DNA of 26,211 nucleotides from NCBI GenBank assembly GCA_000320545.1, contig ADNK01001383.1:1-26211 (forward strand), in the 5' to 3' direction. This document shows, piece by piece, positions 11,680 through 19,940 of this stretch. The notes beneath the pieces were generated by a model. It was not told where the DNA came from, searched no databases, and saw only the letters and a program-made list of their open reading frames with translations. Position 1 is the stretch's first letter. Each line of letters starts with the position of its first letter. Source of the DNA: Bigelowiella natans CCMP2755 (lineage: Eukaryota > Cercozoa > Chlorarachniophyceae). The position numbers and the translations under genes were made by a program.

Positions 11680-12860
11680 CACTCCCCTGCCATATTGATA
11701 GACTTACTTCTTGAACAGTGAAATAATAGCAGCATCAACCGTGCTACCCCTTCCCTAAACTTGATCTTCGAGACATACCGATGCTATTTCCTCCCAATAC
11801 TCCTCCTCCTCCTCCTCTGCCCTTCACAGAGATAAGCGCATTCATGGATTCGTCCACACGCACCAATTCGAAGACTCGGTAGTCGCTATTATCAGCATGA
11901 CAAACGCCACATAACCGTGAGAGTAACGTCGATGACGCGAGAGCTATAGTAGCACTAGTAGTCATTACCAACAAGCAGGGAGGATATGCCACGAACATGA
12001 TGGTACAACTGATCAACATATCAACGTAGACTAGCCGAGGAACGAGCAATATGTAGAATCTTTTCCCCGACAGAGTGTCGTGTATCTAGTGTCTAAACAC
12101 GCCTACCATCACCATCTTCATCACCATCGTCGTCGTCGTCGGCGGCGTCATCATCATCACCACCAACGCCAGCATCATCGTGATCAAGACTTATAATCAT
12201 TGCCTTTCGCAGCGGATTCCCTACCCAGCACCACCTGAGCGGGTTGAGGATGCAGGTTGTGGCGGAGATGGTGGTGGTGGCTTATCATGTGTGACTTGAG
12301 CATGTGCATGTGGGTGTGGGTTAGGGTTAGGTGTGTGTGTGTGTGTGTGTGTGTGCTATGCACTTTGGATAAAGCGATGGATTTTCATATGCATCAGTGC
12401 GAAGATCATATAATACAATATAGCGTATGTGTGCATACATCTCCGGTATTTTTGGCCCAAATGCATGCTCTGATTTGCTGATGTATTTCCCTCTCCCTGC
12501 CTTGATGTATGCAACATCAACAGAGACGTGGCTGGCCACTGACCATGACCAAACGAAAGAACAAGTATTGCGAGAAGTTGAAGGAGTAAGAGTCCAGCTC
12601 ACAAAAAACGCGCATTCATTCATATACAGCCGAATAATGTTTAACTATGCTATCATGATTGTGTTGTCGGAGCAATAAATACGTGCAATACATGTATATA
12701 TCTTTGAAAACTCCTGATTTTGCTCTATTCCCGCACATATTCTTTCCTTCTCCTCAAATCTCATACCCTCCAGCGGCTCGTGGATTCGAACCGCGAAGAC
12801 CACGTAGATAGTATCTCAGAATGGAATCCATTTAACGATGTCGAGGACCTCAAGATTTAG
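8490..12860 (+). CDS. Unrecognised protein, about 401 residues, 15 exons
   Basis: I do not recognise the family. Exons with fully consistent phases: 8490-8802, 8930-8985, 9146-9196, 9464-9622, 9929-9990, 10116-10170, 10446-10496, 10699-10745, 10971-11051, 11236-11263, 11530-11591, 11830-11878, 12213-12255, 12524-12585, 12774-12860; total 1206 nt. The N-terminal third is disordered-looking: a run of 11 Gln after the first Met, a Ser/Pro stretch, a basic helix (INELRERFQERKTRRRR) and an acidic Ser/Thr stretch (VQDDDEDPTSS). From about residue 195 it looks folded, with segments such as YVVVHKNDGGRLGVLKKI, LRECTLWAPSKRVKTYNP, GSKTIRWQDGERVFVRLV and LDNHAYDLIQQDKRIHGF. A charged C-terminus ends in EWNPFNDVEDLKI. 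The start is uncertain: ATG 8490 or 8535, or an upstream exon joining at 8679. Exon 10446-10496 is open in all three frames; only the phase chain picks the one used. Most introns hold TA, GT, GA or CT microsatellites. Confidence 0.65.
8809..8842. repeat. (CT)n microsatellite at an intron start
   Basis: CT run beginning six bases after the donor at 8803 in the first intron of the 15-exon gene. A similar CT run at 11643-11672 follows the donor at 11592. Confidence 0.85.
9031..9098. repeat. Compound (TA)n(GT)n microsatellite
   Basis: A TA run passes directly into a GT/GC run inside the intron between exons 8930-8985 and 9146-9196. Together they occupy over 40 percent of that intron. Confidence 0.9.
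9739..9768. repeat. (TA)n microsatellite
   Basis: TA run in the 9623-9928 intron of the 15-exon gene. Comparable TA runs are at 10184-10213 and 10761-10790 in later introns of the same gene. Confidence 0.9.
11321..11396. repeat. Compound (GT)n-(GA)n microsatellite
   Basis: GT runs (11321-11338 and about 11347-11360) followed by a GA run (about 11360-11396) in the intron between exons 11236-11263 and 11530-11591. Confidence 0.9.
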
Positions 12861-13776
12861 TTGGAGAAAGACCACGTGAGACAACAGCACGTGCTACCTA
12901 TCTCTTACACGTTATTCACGCACAATGGTTGATATGCATCTATTGGATTTCATTTCGTGGGAATTACCGTCAGTTCCGTAACCGAATCCTGCGCGACCCT
13001 ATTTCTTTTGAAGAGACGGCTTACAAGAAAATAACACGAGTAGCAAATTCTAGAATTAGTTATTACCATCAAATCCTTTAAATACGCAGACCAAAAATTC
13101 AGAACTGTGACTTATCGTTGCAGTGGATGTGCATGCGGCGCAGGCATTGACGCACATGAGATCGACGTGGCAAGTGCGGAGATTCATGCTTGCTGAGTGC
13201 GGCAGGGTACACATCATGGACATGCTTGCATGTGCTGTACGTCATCATGCATAATCTATCGTCGAAACAACAAAACACAATCTCACTAGCTTAGTGCTGT
13301 ACCAGTGTAGCCACCGCTCTACATTATAGCTGCATTAGCATGACCATTTGGAAAAATGTAATCATTTGACTCACTACATCCGTCTCACGTACATAGCCGT
13401 CATCACATCAAACGTAACTAGATGAACTTTGCGTAGCAGACATGCACAAAGGATGACAATTGAAAAAATTTAAACATTTCATTACATCCGTCTCACATGC
13501 ACAATTGTGACACGGATGGGATGGGCCACACTACTGTCTCACATCCATCAGCAATGATCACAGCAATGGTGTACTGCTGACATACACGTGTGAGCATTAA
13601 TACTAGCTGCGATTGGTATACCACATGCCTAGATACTCTTTGCATCTGGTGGGATAGCACGAACACATTGGTTACGACAATCTTGCAAGGCACGTGCATG
13701 TATTTTATCATGTTCTGTTTAGAGGGCTCCCGACCAAGTACTCTGCAGTCATGTGTACCTAGACGTTTGTGCGTGC

Positions 13777-13807
<31 letters not shown>

Positions 13808-14033
13808 CACGCGCGTGGCACCCCTATGCGCTCGAATGGTCGCATGCGTACTGTATAGCTTCATTTCAGCACTGACCAAATGCGTAATGACTATTTTTCA
13901 CTTCGAGCATAAAAGTCACCAATAGGCGAGTTCGTGAGGCGAAGAGACCACAGTTCTACTTTCCCAATAACTTCAACTTTATTTCATCGCTGTATCTAGC
14001 TTTATCGCTTCTACACTTTTTGTTTAATGGCAT
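12861..14033. other. Convergent intergenic region, start of the microsatellite-poor central segment
   Basis: No coding exon is supported here. It carries two copies of a short dispersed repeat (13357-13395 and 13462-13505), many TGCATG/CATGCA words (13120-13260) and one GT run (13782-13807). The convergent genes at either side should place their 3' ends at its margins. Confidence 0.5.
13457..13505. repeat. Short dispersed repeat, copy 2 of 3
   Basis: The core CATTACATCCGTCTCAC with flanking TTGAAAAAATTT occurs here. A diverged direct copy lies about 110 bases upstream (13345-13395, core ACTACATCCGTCTCAC), and an inverted copy at 22193-22238 (core GAGACGGATGTAATGAAG) shares the same flank. 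I cannot tell which element type it comes from. Confidence 0.6.
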
Positions 14034-14411
14034 TTACTCTGCCTTCTTTGTTTCCTCGTGTGAGGAGGCAAGCTTTCTGTGAGCAATAGTTCCTGCGAGG
14101 AGAAGCAGCGGACAGTTCATGGTGGCGCCCTGCCAGCCCTTTTGGAGAGCGTACAGAGGAGTTCCCGCGATGAGGTCAAACATGTGGAATGCAATGCCGA
14201 ATGAGGAAGATACGTCTTCGACCACTCCTCCTTCCTTAATATCCTGCACCTCCTCGGTGATGTCTTCGACCTCCTCGGCTACGTTGGAGAGAGCCCCATA
14301 AGCAGTGTGTACGACTACACATGCACCGTACCCGTAGACGTATTGCTGCAGGGGGAAGGCAGCAGCCATGCAGCTGAAGAGCAGCAGTGCAGTTATGAGC
14401 AAAGACCTCAT
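14034..14411 (-). CDS. Small secreted or membrane-associated protein, 125 residues
   Basis: A single open frame. Residues 1-19 (MRSLLITALLLFSCMAAAF) form a typical signal peptide with a plausible cleavage after AAA or AAF. The mature part has a short Tyr/Gly segment (QQYVYGYGA), an acidic helix rich in Glu, Asp, Ile and Val (about 43-63), a weakly hydrophobic middle, a second hydrophobic stretch (CPLLLLAGTIA) and a charged Lys/Glu tail. I do not recognise a family. The codons look coding and the signal peptide is convincing, but there are no introns or homologues I can point to. Its 5' end lies about 40 bases from dispersed repeat copy A. Confidence 0.6.
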   Translation of the reverse strand: MRSLLITALLLFSCMAAAFPLQQYVYGYGACVVVHTAYGALSNVAEEVEDITEEVQDIKEGGVVEDVSSSFGIAFHMFDLIAGTPLYALQKGWQGATMNCPLLLLAGTIAHRKLASSHEETKKAE

Positions 14412-14452
14412 TGTATTTTGCTGGGCTGCGATGCGTCATTCCCAAAGTTCCG

Positions 14453-15090
14453 AAAAGAACAAAAATGCAACGGAATTTATCAATGCGACACGCTATCTGC
14501 AAGAAGAAATACGCGTAGATAACGCAGGAAATCCACTGACTCAGAAGTTCCGTGTCTCTCTGATGTAAACGACTCGGGAACTAATTTCACAACTCCAAAT
14601 TTCTACTCCAATAATGGATCGTTTTCCAACAATGTTAAGAGTTTCGCGCAGATTGCAGGACATTCAGAAAAAAACGTGACATTAGTGAGGGAATTACGGA
14701 AATTAGGAAATCGCTCCATGCTTCAAAATCTAGGCGAATGGTCTCAAACATCACTCCGATTTGTCTCTGCGTATGCTGAGATTCAGAGAATCCAGAAGCA
14801 CCCAGAGCTTTGCAGTGATAAAGCACATCCGGTTGCTTGCCGATCTTGGAAGATTTATTTTTTCAGATCGCCATGACCACCAAACGGGAAATGAGCACAT
14901 TGGACTCCATCGGCCAAATGATGTTGGATTTCAGCAGGCCATTTCCACAGGTCTTCTGCTAGCTCCAGGTCTGAGAGACATGAAATAGTGCTGGAAACCA
15001 CAGGAGAGACTCTCAACAACGTGGAACCAGAACGAACCAAAGAAAGGTAGTTTCTGATGTGGATTAGGGTTCGGGTGGTACGGGTATCGA
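14453..15090. repeat. Dispersed repeat element, long copy A
   Basis: Two blocks here match, in inverted orientation, a shorter copy at 19545-19768. Block 1 (14453-14575) includes the words AAAGTTCCGAAAAGAACAAA and GTAGATAACGCAGGAAAT. Block 2 (about 15027-15087) includes GTGGATTAGGGTTCGGGTGG. About 450 bases between the blocks are missing from the short copy. Either the short copy is an internal deletion derivative or the long one carries an insertion. I see no transposase frame and no clear terminal repeats. Confidence 0.75.
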
Positions 15091-15347
15091 GGCTCAATTT
15101 TTCATTTGTTCCCGACCCTTTGGGAAATCCTAGTAATCCGGGTAGTGACGTGCCATCTATGCTTTTAGCCCAACATTTTCGGGAAAAACACAACAGCCAC
15201 TGTGCAGGATTCACGCCGTTTCATCTTAAAACCGACAGCGCTGCCGACGTTGCTTCCTATGAGAGATATTTGTACATTGAATTCCCTCCCTTTATAGAAA
15301 AATGGCGGATGTTTCTTTGTCGCAGACGGGATTTTCCCATTGCTGCT

Positions 15348-15382
15348 TTGTTCATTGTTCATTGTTCATTGTTCATTGTTCA
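15348..15382. repeat. TTCATTG tandem repeat upstream of the phosphate transporter
   Basis: Four perfect copies of the 7-base unit TTCATTG plus partial units at both ends. The array ends about 60 bases before the transporter ATG at 15444, so it lies in the 5' UTR or core promoter. A regulatory role is possible but not shown. Confidence 0.85.
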
Positions 15383-15443
15383 ACCAAAATAGTCACAGTG
15401 ATTCTTTAAATCTCAACTGCTTGGAGCCCCCCCCCTCGCAACT

Positions 15444-17295
15444 ATGAGTGACAGTCTTGAGCAATACGAATGGATCGTGGTCATGTGCGGGATCTTCGCA
15501 TTCGTGGCCGCCTGTGGAATCGGCGCTAACGATGTCGCCAATGTGAGAAACACAAAATAAGAACAAACGACAAATGATAGTCCATACTCTTTTCTGAGAT
15601 TATTGGATGCCCTCCTCTTGTAACATTCAGGCCTTTGCAACATCAGTCGGATCCAAGGCCCTAACTCTAAAGCAAGCTGTCCTCATCGCAGCCTTTTTTG
15701 AAATGGCAGGAGCAGTGCTAATGGGCTCCCACGTAGCAAGGACCATCCGAAAGGGCATCGCCGACCACAAATGTTTCGAAGATAACCCAGCACTACTTAT
15801 GCACGGCATGATGTCCGTGGTCGCGGCTGTTGGCATTTGGTTGTTCGTGGCCACCAAGCTCGAGCTCCCAGTGTCAACCACGCACTCTACCATTGGCGGC
15901 ATAATCTTTATGACCTTAACAGCAACTTCAAATTCAGATTGTGTCATTTGGTACAAGCCAACCGATACGTTCCCTTACTTCAAAGGCGTATCTGCTGTTG
16001 TACTCTCATGGGTCCTCTCACCTGTTTTCTCCGCGGTCGTGGCTGGGGCACTCTTCTACATCATTCGTGCATGCGTGCTTCGCAGTGATCAAGCCTTCTT
16101 GCGGTCGATCTACACGTACCCACTGCTTGTTGGGCTCACACTCACCTTGAACACCTTCTACATCATCTACAAGGGTTCCAAGTCTATAGACCTCGATGAT
16201 ATCGAGTTGAATGTGGCCGTTGGCGCAGCTTTCGGTGTCGGGGGTGGTGCTGCCATCATTCTCATCCCCTTCGTTACTCGATTGAAGCGCTACGTCGAGA
16301 CGCTTGACTTCGCCGCCAAAGACACCGAGAAAGGGGAACCAACCATAGGCAATTCTAACAAAATTGAACCGATAGGCAGTCAGGTACCTTTACATAAGGC
16401 TGACTCGGTGGCCTCAATCGCTTCTGACGGCAAAGAGCCTTTTGACAGGGCCAGTTCTCTTGGTAAGATCCCTCCCTCGGCGGCGAGCAACCCGCACGCG
16501 ATTCCCATGAAAGAGATCAAAGGCGTCGAAAACAATCAATCTCATCGTTTGTCTGTCGAAGAATCCAAAGGCACGCAGAAGACTGTGACAGAGATGCCGT
16601 CGTTTACCCGTGAGATGTCCGACTCCGAATTTTCAATGCGCAGTGGCAACAAGTCGAAGCCAGCGAAGTCTTTCCGTGACAAGTTAGCCAACGGCATAAA
16701 CAAGAATCTGCACCTTATCACCGAGATCGATGACACCACAAAGAACATCCACAAAAACGCCGAGGTCTTCGATCCGCGAGCAGAGGAGGTTTTCAAATAT
16801 CTCCAGGTATTCACTGCAATGTGCGACGCTTTTGCACACGGCGCTAACGACGTCGCCAACGCCATGGGTCCTTTTGCTGCAACGTACATAATTTGGCGAG
16901 AGGGGAAAGTATCGAAATCGGCTGAACTTGGTGCTGATGCGTATTGGATTCTGGGCATTGGCGGAGTAGGTATCGTCGTAGGCTTGATGACGTATGGTTA
17001 CCATATCGTCCGGGCCATTGGAATTAAGCTCGCTAAGATAACACCCTCCCGCGGTACGTGCATCGAACTGGGATCGGCAGCTGTTATCATAACCGGCTCC
17101 CGCCTGGAGCTACCCCTGTCAACAACGCACTGTCAGGTCGGGGCAACAATGGGCGTCGCTTCGCTTGAGGGTTCCGCAGGCATCAACTGGTGGATCTTCG
17201 GAAAGACCGTCATTGGATGGGTCATCACCTTGGCAATAGTTGGGGCGATGGCGAGCCTCTTTTTCGCTCAAGCTGTCTATGCTCCTTGCGTTTGA
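15444..17295 (+). CDS. PiT-family (PHO4/SLC20-type) phosphate transporter
   Basis: An inorganic phosphate symporter of the plasma membrane, or of plastid or mitochondrial membrane; the coupling ion (Na+ or H+) cannot be read from sequence. Two exons, 15444-15542 and 15631-17295, give 587 residues, within the usual eukaryotic range. The PiT signature appears twice: GANDVAN at residues 27-33 and again at 437-443, each opening one of the two inverted repeats typical of the family. Other family features are GSHVARTIRKGI, LELPVSTTHSTIGGI in the first half and LELPLSTTHCQVGAT in the second. A long hydrophilic loop (about 245-425) rich in Ser, Lys and Glu separates the halves. The single 88-nt intron falls directly after the first GANDVAN. 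A later ATG (15607) exists, but it lies inside the intron and would lose the signature, so the 15444 start is preferred. Confidence 0.95.
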
Positions 17296-17691
17296 TTGCA
17301 TTTGATCTGATGTCATTGCATTTCCACGACACACAAGAGCTCCTGTGCCCAGAGCTCTTTCATTGATGACTGCAATGTGTTTTCGGCATCGACAACACAT
17401 CATCGCACATCACAATGCAAATAACACAGGCTGCTTGCCCATGGCTTCTAGCTAGACTTGATTGCACATGGATAGATCGCATGTTTCGCGCCCTCGTGGC
17501 ACCACAAGTGCAACATGACGAACTCAAAAGATTTAGACCTGGCATGAGGCAATGGAAACACTTGAAGTGCATGATCAATCGTGCAGCGCCATGCACATGC
17601 TTGCATTGCGTTGCAAAATCACACCAGCAGGAAGATGTCAATTCGTTGCGTGCATGTTGGCGGTGAGGAAGAATCGCCCGCGCCCATTACA
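17296..17691. other. Convergent intergenic region
   Basis: Lies between the stop codons of the phosphate transporter and the zinc-finger gene. It contains repeated TGCA/CATG words but no tandem array and no coding exon I can support. Confidence 0.4.
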
Positions 17692-18244
17692 TCATCGTCG
17701 TGCTCGAGCCTCCATGTGCTCTAGTGCTGCTGTTTGCCTTTGAATTTGCATCGCAAGCGCTTTCGCACGGGCGGGCAGCGGGGCAATGTCCATCGCCTCC
17801 TTCATGTCCTGCATGATGAGGACATTGTCGTTTCTGCTGTGCCATCATCAATCCAGGATTGACAGGTTTATCCCTGGCTAGCTGGTAGACATGTTGGTTG
17901 CTGTGATGCTGACGGCAAAGTTCCCCGCCTCTCCTTTGTGTCACTGCTGCACAACTTAATCTCTCGTGCTGGTTGCTGTGCTTGATGGCGTAGCTCTTGT
18001 TCTTCTTGCTGAGAAGGTAACATGAGCATCGAAACTGCCGCTTTCATCACATTGTTAGATGTGTGCAAGCGCCAAGTTTCTTCTTCAGCTGCTTAGTTTG
18101 CCGTTGCATTCTCCGACATGACTTCGAAGCAAGGTGGCGGGTGTAGTTACGGAGATCTTTGCTGTTCCTTCTCCATATCTTGATGCAGTTGCCGCAATAG
18201 TCGCAAATTAAAGTTTTTGTGTTAGCCGGGATGCTTCGAATCTT
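17692..18244 (-). CDS. Second C2HC zinc-finger segment, possible continuation of the upstream zinc-finger gene
   Basis: Directly after the TAG at 18247-18245 the same frame stays open and encodes a second zinc finger, ICDYCGNCIKIWRRNSKDLR and on to RHLASKSC (C-X2-C-X19-H-X5-C). A basic Gln/Lys helix follows. The frame then meets TGA at 18049-18047. A donor at 18050 (AT|gtgatg) and an acceptor before 17833 join in phase to a helical C-terminus containing VLIMQDMKEAMDIAPLPARA, ending at TGA 17694-17692. The first Cys is exactly 87 codons downstream of the first Cys of the upstream finger. It could be the 3' part of the upstream gene (with a small intron removing the TAG, or stop readthrough), a separate gene with an unseen start, or a decaying tandem duplicate. 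Confidence 0.5.
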
Positions 18245-19210
18245 CTATTTAGCAAATCTCTTGTCTTCCTGGCTGGGTCGTTCCCTCGATGACGCCCTAC
18301 CTTCTAGAATTGATACAGGCTTGGATACATTCCTATCACCATGATTTGATGAGAGTCGATGCAGTTGTTTGTTATGGCATCTTCGGGAAGAGTAATGCCG
18401 AGCAAGATTACGACGGTCGTAGCTATTCCTCCTCCAAATGATCACTTTCTCATTGCAAAAATGGCAGATCGTATGCTTGGATCCGGGTGAAATTTGTTGC
18501 ACTATCCGATCAGCAAGAGATCGGTCGGCCTTGGTGGGCTTTTGCCGAGATAGTTTCTGCTGCGGTTGTCTCTCGATAGGAGGAAGTGGGAGCAGATTTG
18601 CTACCGGTAGCGCACGAGGATCAACTTGGCTTAGCATCAAAGGTGACACTGTCTGTCCCTCTGTGTAGCATTCAGAAGATATGGACGATGATAATGCAAT
18701 TGGACTAGCCCGATCTTTGAAGATTGACGAAGTAAAATCATCGAGCCATGTTTCCTGGGGGGTGGGGAAAGTGTGATGGATTGACTTAGGGGCGATACAA
18801 TCAGGAAAAAGGTTGATTTGAACTCGTTGGGATCCTCCCGTGACAGTATCTGTGTTTGAAGGCACTTGCGGACTTAGGAGATCAGGATTCTCATCAAAAG
18901 GTGCAAATAATCTCCTTCCGGCGTTGACACTCTTTCCCTCCATGATTGGACGTGAGTGATTTGAAGGCAATGGCAACCACGTATCCTCTTTTAGTAGGTC
19001 GTAGTGATGCCCTGTGTCGACACCAATTCCACTACCATGACTGAGAATGTTTTTGAACACTCCAGTCTCCGCTTCCCCTTCCGTGCTATTCGCTTCGGTT
19101 CCCAGGATCAGTGGACTGAGAAGTTGGAGAGGGGCATCTTTTTGATCACATGAAGGTGAAAAGCATGGCAGCTCCGCTCGAGTTTTTCCATTTTTACCAC
19201 TTTTGTTCAT
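18245..19210 (-). CDS. C2HC zinc-finger protein, 321 residues
   Basis: A single open frame from ATG 19210 to TAG 18245. Residues 1-240 look disordered, rich in Ser, Pro, Leu and Gln with short hydrophobic patches such as LLPLPPIE and SPLILG, as in many transcriptional regulators. Near the C-terminus is a zinc-binding module with Cys249, Cys252, His272 and Cys278 (C-X2-C-X19-H-X5-C) and the core IIWRRNSYDRRNLARH, followed by a basic tail. The pattern resembles BED or other C2HC fingers, but I cannot name the family. A DNA- or RNA-binding role is an inference. The stop may be an internal one: the frame continues into a second, clearly related finger. Phase-0 donors upstream of the TAG (AAT|gtatcc, CCT|gtatca) and acceptors at or after it (aatag|AAG, agaag|ATT) would allow a 70-85 nt intron that removes it, though no pyrimidine tract supports that. 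Confidence 0.65.
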   Translation of the reverse strand: MNKSGKNGKTRAELPCFSPSCDQKDAPLQLLSPLILGTEANSTEGEAETGVFKNILSHGSGIGVDTGHHYDLLKEDTWLPLPSNHSRPIMEGKSVNAGRRLFAPFDENPDLLSPQVPSNTDTVTGGSQRVQINLFPDCIAPKSIHHTFPTPQETWLDDFTSSIFKDRASPIALSSSISSECYTEGQTVSPLMLSQVDPRALPVANLLPLPPIERQPQQKLSRQKPTKADRSLADRIVQQISPGSKHTICHFCNEKVIIWRRNSYDRRNLARHYSSRRCHNKQLHRLSSNHGDRNVSKPVSILEGRASSRERPSQEDKRFAK

Positions 19211-19940
19211 ACTAGAAATGGTCTAGATAGAAACCGGAGGAAGGGGGGACGGTGATGACCTTCAGATGCAGTCTCGAATCTATCTGTCTTTCTCTATCTC
19301 TCTCTCTCTCTCTCTCTCTTACAAAATTTCATAAATCCTTCGAAGTCGAGTCACGAAAAGGGCATCCTTCCATCGGGTTTCTGTACAATCTCGGAAGCAC
19401 GAATTGACTCGGCACGGGAGAAAGAGCATCGAACATCCGAAGTTCCGGAACTAACACACACAGGTTATTGGCATTTTGTATGTTTTCGCTTGGATTCTTG
19501 TTGTCGCAGGAAATAAATACATGTAGATATTACCCAATAACGCCAGCCGCGATGCATACTCGTACCACCCGAACCCTAATCCACATGAGATGAGCCAGAT
19601 GTTGGAGAAACTTCCTGGTACTCTCTTTGGTTCCGAGTCGTTTACATGAGAGACGGATCTTCTGAGTCAGACGCGAGGGGTGAATTTCCTGCGTTATCTA
19701 CGCGGATTTCTTCTTGCAGACAGCCTGTCGCATTGATAAATTCCTTTGCATTTTTGTTCTTTTCGGAACTTTGGAAATGAAATCTGAAGCGGGTTTTTGG
19801 CTATTTGCAAGACTCAAATACTGCTATGTATCAGTAGATGTTCTCAGTATGGAAAAATGCCTCAAATTCATGGACAGTCAGATACAGTTTCGACAAATAT
19901 TCTACGATATATCCCCGACAGAATAGAAGGGGACCTCCTA
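19211..19940. other. Divergent intergenic region holding repeat copy B
   Basis: Lies between the starts of the zinc-finger gene and the GET2-like gene, so both promoters are expected here. It has a CT run (about 19296-19319) near the zinc-finger side and repeat copy B in the middle (19545-19768). No further exon is supported. A short + frame starting at 19714 is repeat sequence, since an equivalent frame occurs in copy A. Confidence 0.5.
19545..19768. repeat. Dispersed repeat element, short copy B (inverted relative to copy A)
   Basis: The reverse complement of this stretch matches both end blocks of copy A at 14453-15090 with only scattered differences, and lacks about 450 bases of its middle. 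The two copies flank the segment carrying the phosphate transporter and the zinc-finger gene in opposite orientation, a configuration that could mediate inversion of about 5 kb. Confidence 0.75.

Noticed and set aside
12313-12331. Telomere-like TTAGGG words, also near 15063 and 19575
   Set aside because: Fewer than two full tandem units, so not an interstitial telomere array. The latter two belong to the dispersed repeat.
12774-12860. A second T-loop-like word (GGATTCGAACC)
   Set aside because: It falls within the last exon of the 15-exon gene, in frame, with no cloverleaf around it.
17687-18068. Gln/His-rich minus-strand frames downstream of the second zinc finger
   Set aside because: They lie in other frames, within the inferred intron 18050-17834 or overlapping the better-supported C-terminal exon.
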